From: JANXSS01 sp040385645
GTDB taxonomy: Bacteria; Pseudomonadota; Gammaproteobacteria; Burkholderiales; Burkholderiaceae_D
Length of the DNA stretch: 64,000 nt
Direction: 5' to 3'
Assembly (NCBI GenBank): GCA_040385645.1
Contig: JAZKGZ010000013.1
Coordinates: 1 to 64,000, forward strand
In this document: in pieces, positions 17,357 to 27,078 of the stretch
How positions within the stretch are numbered: the stretch's first letter is position 1
Layout of the letters: each line of letters begins with the position of its first letter
Notes under the pieces: model-generated
What the model saw: the letters and a program-made list of their open reading frames with translations, nothing else
What the model was told of the DNA's origin: nothing
The model's database searches: none
Translations under genes and position numbers: made by a program

Positions 17357-18610
17357 TTAAGTAAACCGCCGCATGCCCAGCCCTTCGGTGTCGATGTCGG
17401 GCTGGTGTCCGGAAATCACGTCGGCCAAGATGCGACCCGCACCGGCCGCCAACGCCCAACTTGCAGTGCCGTGGCCGATATTCAAGTACAGGTTGCGCAC
17501 CGGTGTGGGGCCAAGTATAGGCGGGCCGTCCGGTAGCATCGGCAATACATCCGACCAAAGCGTCGCCGTGTTGTAATTGGCGGCATCGGGAAACCAATCC
17601 TGACCGATTTTTAGCAGCGCACGTATGGCACCTTTGTGCGTCTCTTCGGAACGCATGCCGACTTCTGCCAGCCCGGCCAGCCGCATACGCGTGCCCATGC
17701 GAGTGATGGCGACCCGGTTGGAAGCCTCCGCCAGCGAGGCCAGCGGTGCATCGTCGAAGTTTCGGATCGAAGCCGTCGCAGCATAGGTGCGCACGGGAAA
17801 AAACGGCAGCCGTATGCCCATCGGTTCCAGCAACCGTTGGCTACCTGCACCGCTCGCCACGACTACGGCATCGACGGCAAAACGCTGTTCCCCCATTTCG
17901 ACGTGTAAGCCGGTTTTACCGATGTCCGGCGGCCCGATGGCAGCGACCTCGGTACCGAAATGGAAGTTCACGCCAATGGTTTGTGCAGCACTTCGAAGTT
18001 GTTTGCAAAACAATGGACAATTACCTGCATCGTCCTGTGGCAAATGCAGCGCGCCGGCCAACTTGGCCGAGCGAGAGAGCGCTGGCTCGACCAGGTATGC
18101 CTCCTCTGCATCCATCAACCGATGCGGCACCTCGCGCTCGACGAGCATCGCATGCAACGGCGCAGCATTGGTTTGTTCGGCCAAGTTTCGATAAAGCTGG
18201 AGATAACCCTGGGTACGTTCGTACTCGAACGGAAATTGCGAACGTAATTGCGCCATAATTTCCTGGCTGTAAGCACCCAGGCGATAAAGGCGTTCGGTAT
18301 TGATTCGATGCCGTTCGATATCGCATTCGTTCATCCAGCGCCGCGCCCAACGCCATAGCGAACGATTCCAGCGTGGCTTGACGAATATCGGGCCCTGGGC
18401 TTTTAGCAACATCGATAGTAATTTTCCAGGCATGCCAGGTGCCGCCCAGGGCAGGGCATGGGTCGGAGAAGCCGTACCGGCGTTGCCGAAGCTCGCGCCC
18501 TCGGCGACGTTACTCTGGCGTTCGATGACGACCACCTCGTGTCCGGCTTGAGCAAGGAAAAAAGCGGTGCTGACTCCGGCGATGCCACCTCCGATTACCG
18601 CTACCTGCAT
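17357..18610 (-). CDS. dadA: D-amino acid dehydrogenase, small subunit type
   Basis: This FAD-dependent enzyme oxidatively deaminates D-amino acids to 2-oxo acids and passes electrons to the respiratory chain at the inner membrane. The 417 residues begin with the FAD-binding VIGGGIAGVSTAFFLA (about 4-19), followed by the ADP-contacting E30 region and the GNAGTASPTHALPWAAPG block typical of DadA. The C-terminal FAD-contact region is GHGTASWALAAGAGRILAD. It is a full-length member of the family. Its stop abuts the convergent ABC ATPase stop with zero spacing. Confidence 0.88.
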   Translation of the reverse strand: MQVAVIGGGIAGVSTAFFLAQAGHEVVVIERQSNVAEGASFGNAGTASPTHALPWAAPGMPGKLLSMLLKAQGPIFVKPRWNRSLWRWARRWMNECDIERHRINTERLYRLGAYSQEIMAQLRSQFPFEYERTQGYLQLYRNLAEQTNAAPLHAMLVEREVPHRLMDAEEAYLVEPALSRSAKLAGALHLPQDDAGNCPLFCKQLRSAAQTIGVNFHFGTEVAAIGPPDIGKTGLHVEMGEQRFAVDAVVVASGAGSQRLLEPMGIRLPFFPVRTYAATASIRNFDDAPLASLAEASNRVAITRMGTRMRLAGLAEVGMRSEETHKGAIRALLKIGQDWFPDAANYNTATLWSDVLPMLPDGPPILGPTPVRNLYLNIGHGTASWALAAGAGRILADVISGHQPDIDTEGLGMRRFT

Positions 18611-18908
18611 ATGCGGCCGAAAACAGATTGAGCCACCGATTCAGCGACAAGATGATGCGTACGACGTGCGGTGTATTGGAATGTAAAAAGCGTCATAAAA
18701 TCAATAAGTTCGTTACCGTACAGAATTTTATTTGGGGCTAGCGTAAAACGTTGCCATCGAATGTCGCCGGGTGTCGGCGATGCTAGACCGACGTATTCTA
18801 CGGTGCAATGACCGTCTCTTGCACGTTGTTGCTTAACGTCGGAGCGTCTGATTCGAAGTTCTACTTTTGGGAATCAGCCCATTCAATCAATCTATAAGGA
18901 AAATAACC

Positions 18909-19220
18909 ATGAAATCATCACGAAACATTTTCGCAGCACTGTTGGCGGTTGTAATGTTTGCACTCGCAGGCTGTGCTGCAACGCCTAAGACTGAAAGCAC
19001 GGCTGAGTACGTTGACGACACTGTCATTACCGGTAAAGTCAAAGCGGTGTTTGTCAATGATCCAGCGTTGAAGGCTCGCGAAATCAACGTCGAAACATTC
19101 AAAGGCGTGGTCCAGTTGAGTGGTTTTGTCAGCTCGGAAGCCGATGCGCAACGTGCTGTTGCCGTTACTAAAGGCATCAAGGGTGTAGTGTCGGTCAAAA
19201 ACGATATGCGCATTAAGTAA
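18909..19220 (+). CDS. BON-domain lipoprotein
   Basis: This is a 103-residue envelope protein. A lipoprotein signal ends in the lipobox LAGC near residue 20, followed by one BON domain (TVITGKVKAVFVNDPALKAREINVETFKGVVQLSGFV, ending VSVKNDMRIK). BON domains are thought to bind phospholipid or other envelope surfaces, and such proteins are often stress-induced. The ATG at 18909 has AAGGAAAA ahead and gives a proper signal peptide. It is a single gene with its own terminator. The roughly 300 bases upstream, shared with dadA, show no recognisable gene. Confidence 0.85.
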   Translation: MKSSRNIFAALLAVVMFALAGCAATPKTESTAEYVDDTVITGKVKAVFVNDPALKAREINVETFKGVVQLSGFVSSEADAQRAVAVTKGIKGVVSVKNDMRIK

Positions 19221-19267
19221 TTTGCATTATCGCGGGAGCCAAAATGCCACCGCTGAAATAAAAATAG

Positions 19268-19329
19268 CACCGATCGAGGTGTCGCGTGAGGGCATAGCAG
19301 CCTGCGACAAAGCGATCGGTGTTTTTTTT
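19268..19329 (+). terminator. Rho-independent terminator after BON lipoprotein
   Basis: A 9-bp outer stem (CACCGATCG / CGATCGGTG) encloses a second 5-bp hairpin (GTCGC / GCGAC). The outer stem is followed by eight T at 19322-19329. It ends the BON lipoprotein transcript ahead of the transporter gene. Confidence 0.85.
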
Positions 19330-19404
19330 ACTGATACAGTCCGCGATAGACAAAGTAAGCTTAGCGACCGATACTGTTGACTTGGCTCAACATTCGGGTA
19401 TGGC

Positions 19405-20628
19405 ATGACGACTCCTACATCACCTTCGCCGCTTTTGTCGATTAATAACACTTCCACTACAACCGAGATCGAAGTGGAGCCGCACCCGCATCCACTTATT
19501 AGTGCCGAGAAAAGCGACACGGCCAACGGTTTACCGGTGCGCATACATGTCGATGCGCGTGGAACTGCGCTTGCGGTGATGGCGACACTGGCATTCATCT
19601 TCGCTCTGCAATGGGCGCAGGAGTTTTTGATTCCGGTCGTGTTCGCCATCTTTATTTCTTACACCTTGACGCCGGTTGTCAATACCCTTGAACGGTTTCG
19701 GATGCCGCGTTTGATTGCTGCATCAGTAGTAATGGTTACGTTGTTTTGTGCCATGTTCGTGGTCGGCACCACGGTGCGCACAGAATTTCGTTCGATCATC
19801 GAGCAATTGCCGGACACGACCAGCCGGTTATCCAAGGTACTGGCAAAGATTCGCGACGATCAACCCACGACATTGCAGCAGATGCAAGCCGCTGCCAATG
19901 AAATAGAACGTGCTACCAATCAGGCAGCTGGTATTAAAGCGCCGCGCGGCAGGGCTGCCTTGCCTGCCGATGTACCGATGATCCGGCTCAACGAGTGGTT
20001 GTGGGCGGGCTCGATGGGTGCGCTGGGTATCGTCAGCCAGGCAACGATGGTGCTGTTCCTGGTGTTTTTCCTTTTGTTGTCTGGCGACAAGTTCAAGCGC
20101 AAGCTGGTCAAACTCACTAGTGGCTCGATTTCCAACAAAAAAATTACCGTGCAAATTCTGGATGCGATGAACGATTCCGTGCAACGGTACATGTTCATGC
20201 TGCTGGTGACGAACGTATTGTTGGCACTGATGATGTGGGGAGCGTTGAGCTGGCTCGGCCTGGAGAACGCCGGTGCCTGGGCGGTTGCTGCAGGGTTGCT
20301 CCACGTGATTCCCTATTTCGGACCACTGTTGATCATGATCGCTACCGGAGTGGTGGCGTTTCTGCAGTTCGAATCGGTTTCGAGCGCATTGCTGGTTGCC
20401 GGCGCTTCACTGGCGATCGCAACCGTCGTGGGCACTTTCGTCACTACCTGGATGACCGGCCGGATCGCTAAAATGAATGCGACCGCTGTATTCATCTCGC
20501 TCCTCTTCTGGGGTTGGCTCTGGGGCGTATGGGGTTTGCTGTTAGGCATACCGATCGTGGTGATCATTAAGGTCATCGCCGAACACGTCGATGGCATGCA
20601 GACCGTGGCGGAGCTTTTGGGGGAGTAA
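19405..20628 (+). CDS. AI-2E family (PerM-type) membrane transporter
   Basis: This inner-membrane protein of 407 residues belongs to the AI-2E/PerM/TqsA family. Its members export or exchange diverse small molecules, so the substrate is unknown. The N-terminal 45 residues are hydrophilic and Ser/Thr-rich. Eight membrane segments are apparent. The first pair is followed by a helical periplasmic region (residues about 125-185), and the C-terminal half has the conserved IPYFGPLL and GWLWGVWGLLLGIPI motifs. A strong hairpin overlaps its stop codon ahead of purL. Confidence 0.85.
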   Translation: MTTPTSPSPLLSINNTSTTTEIEVEPHPHPLISAEKSDTANGLPVRIHVDARGTALAVMATLAFIFALQWAQEFLIPVVFAIFISYTLTPVVNTLERFRMPRLIAASVVMVTLFCAMFVVGTTVRTEFRSIIEQLPDTTSRLSKVLAKIRDDQPTTLQQMQAAANEIERATNQAAGIKAPRGRAALPADVPMIRLNEWLWAGSMGALGIVSQATMVLFLVFFLLLSGDKFKRKLVKLTSGSISNKKITVQILDAMNDSVQRYMFMLLVTNVLLALMMWGALSWLGLENAGAWAVAAGLLHVIPYFGPLLIMIATGVVAFLQFESVSSALLVAGASLAIATVVGTFVTTWMTGRIAKMNATAVFISLLFWGWLWGVWGLLLGIPIVVIIKVIAEHVDGMQTVAELLGE

Positions 20629-20635
20629 GCTCCGC
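20608..20635 (+). other. Perfect 9-bp hairpin at the end of the PerM-type gene
   Basis: GCGGAGCTT and AAGCTCCGC form a perfect 9-bp stem around a 10-base loop, overlapping the stop codon at 20626-20628. No T-run follows, so it is not a classic terminator. It could stabilise the mRNA end or assist Rho-dependent ending before purL. A -10-like TATAAT lies 30 bases downstream, at 20665-20670. Confidence 0.4.
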
Positions 20636-20697
20636 CGGCTAGGGTGTACCGGGCACGGTATAGGTATAATCCCGGCTTGCCCACATCTACCGCCGCC

Positions 20698-23600
20698 ATG
20701 TTGATTCTGCCGGGCTCCAGCGCCCTGTCCGCTTTTCGCTGCAACCGTTTGCTATCCACCCTGCAGGCTGTCGAGGCGTCAATCGTCGGCGTCAGTGCGC
20801 GCTTCCTGCACTTTATCGACGCCACGGCACCACTAGAACAGATCGATATCGACCGTTTGCACAGCCTGCTGACGTATGGCGAGCCATTCGATGCCGTTCA
20901 AAGCGGCGAGTCATTCGTCACCATTCCGCGTTTGGGCACCATCTCGCCCTGGGCTAGCAAAGCAACCGATATTGTCCACAACTGCGGCATGGCGCATATC
21001 AAGCGCATCGAACGCGGGGTGCTTTACCAGGTGCAAATAAAGTCGGGTTTGCTGGGTGGCGCAAAAAAATTATCTGAAGCGGCGATCGCAGAAATCGGTG
21101 CGTTGCTGCACGATCGCATGACCGAAACGGTGGTGCGGCGTCCACAGGATGCCCTCGGTTTGTTCGATCTGCTGGAAGCTAAGCCTCTGGCATCGATCGA
21201 TATCTTAACGAACGGCAAATCTGCATTGGAATATGCCAACGCTGCCCTCGGGCTGGCGCTGTCTGCCGAAGAAATCGATTATCTGCACGAAGCGTTTGCG
21301 CAGGCGCAACGCAATCCTACGGATGTCGAGCTGATGATGTTTGCTCAAGCTAACAGCGAGCATTGCCGGCATAAGATTTTCAATGCCGACTGGACCATCG
21401 ATGGCATGGCGCAGGATAAATCGCTTTTCGCCATGATCCGCAATACGCACGCGCTACATCCGCAGGGAACCATCGTTGCCTATAGCGACAATTCTTCGAT
21501 CATCGAGGGTGCGACGGTGTCGCGATTTTATGCGCGTGGTGCCGCCCAGGGCAATGAGTATGCTGCGTCGACCGAACTGACGCATATCCTGATGAAGGTG
21601 GAAACGCATAATCACCCGACGGCCATTTCGCCGTATCCAGGTGCTGCTACCGGTGCCGGCGGCGAAATTCGCGACGAAGGTGCTACCGGTCGTGGTGCCA
21701 AGCCCAAGGCTGGCTTGACCGGATTCACCGTATCGAACCTGCTGTTGCCAGATGCCGTGCAACCTTGGGAATCGCCTGCTTACGGCAAGCCGGAGCGCAT
21801 CGCGTCGGCACTGCAGATCATGATCGATGGCCCGCTGGGCGGCGCAGCCTTCAACAACGAGTTCGGCAGGCCCAATCTCGCCGGTTACTTTCGCACGTTC
21901 GAGCAAGATGTCGGTGGCGCGGTCGCGGGTTATCACAAGCCGATCATGATTGCCGGCGGTATCGGCAGCATCAGCGCTTTGCATACGCACAAGCAGGCGC
22001 TGCCGGTAGGCAGCCTGCTGATTCAGCTCGGCGGGCCCGGCATGCGCATCGGCATGGGCGGCAGTGCGGCATCGTCGATGACCACCGGTAGCAACACGGC
22101 GGATCTGGATTTCGATTCGGTTCAGCGCGGCAACCCGGAAATGGAGCGGCGGGCACAGGAAGTCATCAATGCCTGCTGGTCGATGCAGGCGGATAATCCG
22201 ATCCTCTCGATACACGATGTCGGTGCCGGTGGCTTGTCGAATGCTTTCCCGGAAATTACCAACGATGCCAAGCGCGGCGCAGTGTTCGATTTGCGGGCAG
22301 TGCCGTTGGAAGAAAGCGGCATGGCACCGAAGGAAATCTGGAGCAACGAATCGCAGGAGCGCTATGTGCTGGCGATTGCACCCGATAGCTTGCCGCTGTT
22401 CGAGTATCTGTGTACACGCGAACGATGCCCGTTTGCCGTTGTCGGCCATGCCACCGAAGCACGCCAGTTGCAAGTGATCGATTCTGAAAACCCGAGCAAA
22501 CATCCGGTGGATATGCTCATGGATGTGTTGCTTGGCAAGCCGCCCAAGATGCACCGCGATGTGGTGCGCATTACCCCGCAGTTGAAGCCGCTGGACCTGA
22601 CCGGCATCGATTTGATGGAGGTTTCGCAGCGCGTGCTGCGGCTACCGACCGTAGCCGACAAATCCTTTCTGATCACCATCGGCGACCGCACCGTGGGTGC
22701 CACGACCGTGCGCGATCAGATGGTCGGGCCGTGGCAAGTGCCGGTTGCGGACTGTGCCGTTACTGCCATGAGCTTCGAAGGTTTTCTTGGTGAAGCGATG
22801 GCGATGGGCGAGAGAACGCCGCTGGCTGTCATCAATGCCCCCGCTTCCGGGCGCATGGCCGTCGGCGAGGCGATCACGAATATTGCTGCTGCACCGATTG
22901 CGCAATTGTCGGATATCAAGCTCTCGGCCAATTGGATGGCAGCCTGTGGTCAGCCGGGGCAGGATGCGGCATTGTTCGACACCGTGCGCGCAGTGGGTAT
23001 GGAGTTGTGTCCGGCGCTCGGTATCAGTATCCCCGTCGGCAAGGATTCGCTTTCCATGCGCACTACCTGGCAGGATGACGGCACAACGACCAAGGCGGTG
23101 ACTTCACCGGTCTCGCTAATCGTCTCGGCCTTTGCGCCGGTAACCGATATCCGCCGGGTGCTTACCCCGCAACTGCGCACCGATCTGGGCGAGACAGCGT
23201 TGATCCTGGTTGACCTAGGCCGCGGTAAAAGTCGCATGGGTGCTTCGGCATTGGCGCAAGTAATGCAGCAAACCGGTAACGAGACACCGGATCTCGATAA
23301 CGCCGAAGATTTGCAGGCATTTTTTAAGGCGGTTCAACAGCTTAATACCGAAGGCCGGCTGCTGGCCTATCACGACCGCTCCGATGGCGGGCTATTTACG
23401 ACACTTTGTGAAATGGCCTTCGCCGGGCATACCGGCGTCTCCGTCAATATCGATATTCTGGCACTGGAAAGCGAGCATGGTGCCGACTGGGGCGATGCCA
23501 AGAATTGGGCCACGCAAGTCGGCGAGCGGCGCAATGAGCTGACTTTACGGGCGCTGTTCAACGAGGAATTGGGCGCAGTACTGCAAGTGCACGCCGCAGA

Positions 23601-24672
23601 AAAATCGGAAGTGATGAATGTGTTGCGAGCCTATGGCCTAGGGGCTTGCAGCCACATCATCGGCAAGCCCAATCCGCGCGATGTGATCGAATTTTCTCGG
23701 GATGCGCGCGAAATTTACAAGCAGCCCCGCGTGGCGCTGCAACAGCTGTGGAGCGAAACCAGCTGGCGCATCGCCCGCCTGCGCGACAACCCAGAGTGTG
23801 CCGACGCAGAATATGCGCGCATCGGCGATGCGGCCGACACCGGCATGGCACCTGTAGTGTTTTTCGATGCGCAGCAGGACATTGCTGCGCCGATGATCGC
23901 CACCGGTGTACGGCCTCGGGTGGCAATTCTGCGGGAACAGGGCGTCAACTCTCATGTCGAAACAGCTTATGTGATGCATCGCGCAGGTTTTACAGCGGTC
24001 GATGTGCATATGAGTGATCTGATTGCAGGCCGGGCAAGGCTGTCGGATTTCATGGGCGTAATTGCAGTGGGCGGGTTTTCTTACGGCGATGTTCTGGGTG
24101 CCGGCGAGGGGTGGGCTAAAACCATCCTGTTCAACAGTAAGCTGGCCGAACAGTTCGCCATATTTTTTAATCGCACCGATACCTTTGCGCTGGGCATCTG
24201 CAATGGGTGCCAGATGATGAGCAACCTAAAATCGATCATTCCCGGTGCGCACGCCTGGCCAAAGTTTACCCGCAACAAATCGGAGCGATTCGAAGCACGC
24301 TTCTCGATGGTCGAAGTCACCGAGTCACCGTCGATCTTCTTTCAAGGAATGGCGGGAACGCAGTCGCCGATCGCTGTGGCGCATGGCGAAGGGTTTGCCG
24401 ACTTTTCAACCACGGGTGCTGCTGCTGATGCGATCGTCGCGATGCGCTTTATCGATAACGAGGGACACGTCACCGAGCGCTATCCTTACAATCCGAATGG
24501 ATCTCAGGGTGGTATCACCTCGGTGACCACTGCCGATGGCCGTTTCACGGTGCTCATGCCGCACGCCGAACGGGTGTTTCGCACGATTCAGCATTCGTGG
24601 CATCCGGATGCGTGGGGTGAGGATTCACCCTGGATGCGGATGTTTCGCAATGCCCGCACGTGGGTGGGGTAA
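20698..24672 (+). CDS. purL: Phosphoribosylformylglycinamidine synthase
   Basis: PurL converts FGAR to FGAM with glutamine and ATP in purine biosynthesis. The 1324 residues are the large single-chain type of proteobacteria. They comprise the N-terminal PurS-like domain, the linker, two AIRS-like ATP-binding halves (with SEHCRHKIFNADW and VETHNHPTAISPYPGAATG), and a C-terminal class I glutaminase with nucleophile Cys in GICNGCQMMSNL and the terminal His/Glu region near PHAERVFRTIQHSW. The start is the ATG beginning MLILPGSSALSAFR as in homologues. A TATAAT lies 28 bases ahead, and no Shine-Dalgarno is evident. Confidence 0.96.
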   Translation: MLILPGSSALSAFRCNRLLSTLQAVEASIVGVSARFLHFIDATAPLEQIDIDRLHSLLTYGEPFDAVQSGESFVTIPRLGTISPWASKATDIVHNCGMAHIKRIERGVLYQVQIKSGLLGGAKKLSEAAIAEIGALLHDRMTETVVRRPQDALGLFDLLEAKPLASIDILTNGKSALEYANAALGLALSAEEIDYLHEAFAQAQRNPTDVELMMFAQANSEHCRHKIFNADWTIDGMAQDKSLFAMIRNTHALHPQGTIVAYSDNSSIIEGATVSRFYARGAAQGNEYAASTELTHILMKVETHNHPTAISPYPGAATGAGGEIRDEGATGRGAKPKAGLTGFTVSNLLLPDAVQPWESPAYGKPERIASALQIMIDGPLGGAAFNNEFGRPNLAGYFRTFEQDVGGAVAGYHKPIMIAGGIGSISALHTHKQALPVGSLLIQLGGPGMRIGMGGSAASSMTTGSNTADLDFDSVQRGNPEMERRAQEVINACWSMQADNPILSIHDVGAGGLSNAFPEITNDAKRGAVFDLRAVPLEESGMAPKEIWSNESQERYVLAIAPDSLPLFEYLCTRERCPFAVVGHATEARQLQVIDSENPSKHPVDMLMDVLLGKPPKMHRDVVRITPQLKPLDLTGIDLMEVSQRVLRLPTVADKSFLITIGDRTVGATTVRDQMVGPWQVPVADCAVTAMSFEGFLGEAMAMGERTPLAVINAPASGRMAVGEAITNIAAAPIAQLSDIKLSANWMAACGQPGQDAALFDTVRAVGMELCPALGISIPVGKDSLSMRTTWQDDGTTTKAVTSPVSLIVSAFAPVTDIRRVLTPQLRTDLGETALILVDLGRGKSRMGASALAQVMQQTGNETPDLDNAEDLQAFFKAVQQLNTEGRLLAYHDRSDGGLFTTLCEMAFAGHTGVSVNIDILALESEHGADWGDAKNWATQVGERRNELTLRALFNEELGAVLQVHAAEKSEVMNVLRAYGLGACSHIIGKPNPRDVIEFSRDAREIYKQPRVALQQLWSETSWRIARLRDNPECADAEYARIGDAADTGMAPVVFFDAQQDIAAPMIATGVRPRVAILREQGVNSHVETAYVMHRAGFTAVDVHMSDLIAGRARLSDFMGVIAVGGFSYGDVLGAGEGWAKTILFNSKLAEQFAIFFNRTDTFALGICNGCQMMSNLKSIIPGAHAWPKFTRNKSERFEARFSMVEVTESPSIFFQGMAGTQSPIAVAHGEGFADFSTTGAAADAIVAMRFIDNEGHVTERYPYNPNGSQGGITSVTTADGRFTVLMPHAERVFRTIQHSWHPDAWGEDSPWMRMFRNARTWVG

Positions 24673-24681
24673 GGCGAAAGT

Positions 24682-25227
24682 TTATAGTCGAGCGCGGTGT
24701 GAGGTTTGGTAGATGCGCTCGAAGTATAAAAGCGCCGGGCTCTGATCTCCGAAGCGAGCCGTCTCTACCGCGCAGTAAAACACGGTGTGCGTACCGATTT
24801 CAGCCGTGTCGGTGATGCGGCAGTCCAGCGATATCAGCGCATCGTTCAGGGCTGGCAGTTTAACGGGGGCGGTGGAAAGGTCAGTGAGGTCGACCTGCCT
24901 GGAAACCCCGGAATTTTCCAACGACCAGACGTTCTCGTCGAACCGTGCACTAGCCGGACTATCTCCTAAAGAACGGGCGAATACTTCCGCGATGTCTTGC
25001 TGGGTTGCCCGTAATACGTTGATGCACAGTAGGCCATTTTGCTTAAAAACGGCATTGTTACGACTACTGCGATTAATACATACCAATAATATTGGCGGTT
25101 CGTCACTGACACTGCAAACCGCAGAAGCGGTGCAACCGCTCAGGCCGCCGGGACCATTGCTTGTCACGACGCTGACAGAAGCGGCCAGCCGCGACATCGC
25201 GTCACGAAAGGTTTTTGCATCGACCAT
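24682..25227 (-). CDS. Flavin reductase-like FMN-binding protein
   Basis: This is a cytoplasmic flavin reductase of the HpaC/RutF family (Flavin_Reduct domain). It uses NAD(P)H to supply reduced FMN or FAD to a partner monooxygenase. The 181 residues contain the FMN-site pattern SVVTSNGPGGLSGCTASAVCSVS near 18-40, LLVCINRSS, and the C-terminal LLYFERIY. No oxygenase gene is adjacent, so its partner is not in this window. It is convergent with purL. Confidence 0.8.
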   Translation of the reverse strand: MVDAKTFRDAMSRLAASVSVVTSNGPGGLSGCTASAVCSVSDEPPILLVCINRSSRNNAVFKQNGLLCINVLRATQQDIAEVFARSLGDSPASARFDENVWSLENSGVSRQVDLTDLSTAPVKLPALNDALISLDCRITDTAEIGTHTVFYCAVETARFGDQSPALLYFERIYQTSHRARL

Positions 25228-25314
25228 TGCTGTAGGCTCGCTGTAGAAATTTTGACAGTCCGCATTATGGCTGATGTCTTAAAAATTGCGATCCACCCGG
25301 TGAAACTCCCGTTT

Positions 25315-26850
25315 TTATCGAGAAAAATTTTTCTGCGTTCTGCGCCGCCGGTACAGACGATGTTCCACCAGCTCAAAGATCGCTTGTGTCAAAAGTGCCA
25401 ACACCGCTGCCGGAATAGCGCCTGCAAGTAGCGTGGCATGATCGTTGAGTGCCAAACCGATCGCGATCCGCTCGCCATAGCCGCCTGCGCCAATAAACGC
25501 GGCGATCGTGGCAGTACCGACACTTGTCACTGCAGCGGTCTTCACGCCCGCGAGAATAGTCGGGGTTGCCAGCGGCAGGTCGATATACAACAAACGTCCT
25601 CGTTTTGTCATGCCTAACGCCAGTGCTGCCATGCGCAGGCCGGGTGGTACCTGGGTCATACCGGTGCAGGTGTTGCGTACGATTGGCAGCAGTGCGTAAA
25701 GAAACAGGGCGATCAAGGCTGGTATGGTGCCGATCCGGCCGATTAGGGGAATCAACATCGCCAGCAATGCTAACGAAGGCACCGTTTGCAATACGCCGAC
25801 GCCCGCCATGACGACTTGCTCCAAGCGTGGTTTGAATGCCGCCAGTGCACCGAGCGGAATTCCGATCAGTATTGCCATCAGCATCGAAATCAATACCAGG
25901 GTCAGGTGTTCGCGGGTGAGGCGCAGCAGGCTGTCGTCAAATAATTTGTCGATCAAACCATTGCGATTGACAACGAGCGCGGTTTTATCCTGTCGGCCGT
26001 TGGCAATGAAGCCGTCTGCGACATCGGCAAACGACTGGCCACCTATTTCGACGGCTGCGTTCATGGCGATCATGTCGGTCCTGGTAATCTTGTTTTGCAG
26101 GCGTTCGATCGCCTGCCATGCCCCGGGAAAGCGTGTCGCGACATCCAGCCGGTAAATTACTACAGCGTCGTAGCGCGGAAAATATTCCAAGTCGTCGGTC
26201 AGAACGGTCAGGCCGAGATGAGCGATCTTGGCGTCGGTGGAATAGATATCGATGATATCGACACGTCCGCTACCAAGGGCCTGATAAGCGATGCCATGAT
26301 CCATCCCGATCGGTCGTTGTACCAAGCCATAGCGTCGCACCATACCCGGCCAGCCATCGGCGCGACCGAGGAATTCGTGCGACAGGCCGAATATCAGATC
26401 CGGTTGCTTCAACAGGTCACTGACGTTGCGAATACCGCGCTGTTGCGCTTGCGCCTGTTGCATCGCCAATGCGTAGGTATTGTTGAAGCCCAGTGGTACT
26501 GCCACTCCCAGCCCCAGTGCTGCCAGTTTTTGGTTGATTACACCAATCGACGTTGGTTTATCGTGTTTTAAGATTTCTTGATCGATGGTGCCGAGATATT
26601 CCGGGTACATGTCGATGCTGCCGGATTTCAACGCGGCAAACAGGATGGCGGTATTGCCCAGGCCTTGGCGGTGCTCCACCTTCGCCCCGCTGCCTGTCGC
26701 GGTGCGGGTCAGGATTTCACCCAGCACATAGGATTCTGTAAAGCGCTTGGAACCGATGTGCAATGGCTCGGCTCCCATTGCACCGGATAGCCGCCAGCCA
26801 CTGATGATCGTCAATAAAACGAATAAGAAAATGTATGACCGGACGGGCAC
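25315..26850 (-). CDS. Fused substrate-binding protein / permease of an OpuC-type ABC importer
   Basis: One 511-residue polypeptide combines both parts of a quaternary-amine-type importer. A signal-like hydrophobic segment (about 7-27) leads into an OpuAC/ProX-like binding domain (residues 28-290, starting LHIGSKRFTESYVLGE). A BPD-type permease of five or six helices follows (about 310-500), including the EAA-like loop LRMAALALGMTKRGRLLYIDLPLA. Ligands of this family include betaine, choline, carnitine, bile acids and ergothioneine; the ligand here is not readable. The start is GTG 26850 without a clear Shine-Dalgarno. No ATPase subunit gene is adjacent. Confidence 0.85.
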   Translation of the reverse strand: MPVRSYIFLFVLLTIISGWRLSGAMGAEPLHIGSKRFTESYVLGEILTRTATGSGAKVEHRQGLGNTAILFAALKSGSIDMYPEYLGTIDQEILKHDKPTSIGVINQKLAALGLGVAVPLGFNNTYALAMQQAQAQQRGIRNVSDLLKQPDLIFGLSHEFLGRADGWPGMVRRYGLVQRPIGMDHGIAYQALGSGRVDIIDIYSTDAKIAHLGLTVLTDDLEYFPRYDAVVIYRLDVATRFPGAWQAIERLQNKITRTDMIAMNAAVEIGGQSFADVADGFIANGRQDKTALVVNRNGLIDKLFDDSLLRLTREHLTLVLISMLMAILIGIPLGALAAFKPRLEQVVMAGVGVLQTVPSLALLAMLIPLIGRIGTIPALIALFLYALLPIVRNTCTGMTQVPPGLRMAALALGMTKRGRLLYIDLPLATPTILAGVKTAAVTSVGTATIAAFIGAGGYGERIAIGLALNDHATLLAGAIPAAVLALLTQAIFELVEHRLYRRRRTQKNFSR

Positions 26851-27078
26851 GGTAAGGGTGATTAAAAAATCTTAGAAGTTTGTGGGAAGTGCACTAAAAA
26901 TGAACGAAGTAAGCCACACGCTCAAATACACGTGCTAGCGATCGAGGCCGGGCATGGGAAATGCTAGATGTGAGACTAGCGAATATTTAAGCACGTTTTC
27001 ATTCTTTGATGTTTGCGAGTGTTGTATCTACCATCGTTGCAGATACCTTATGCCACGCCGGCAGAAAGAACCGCACGT

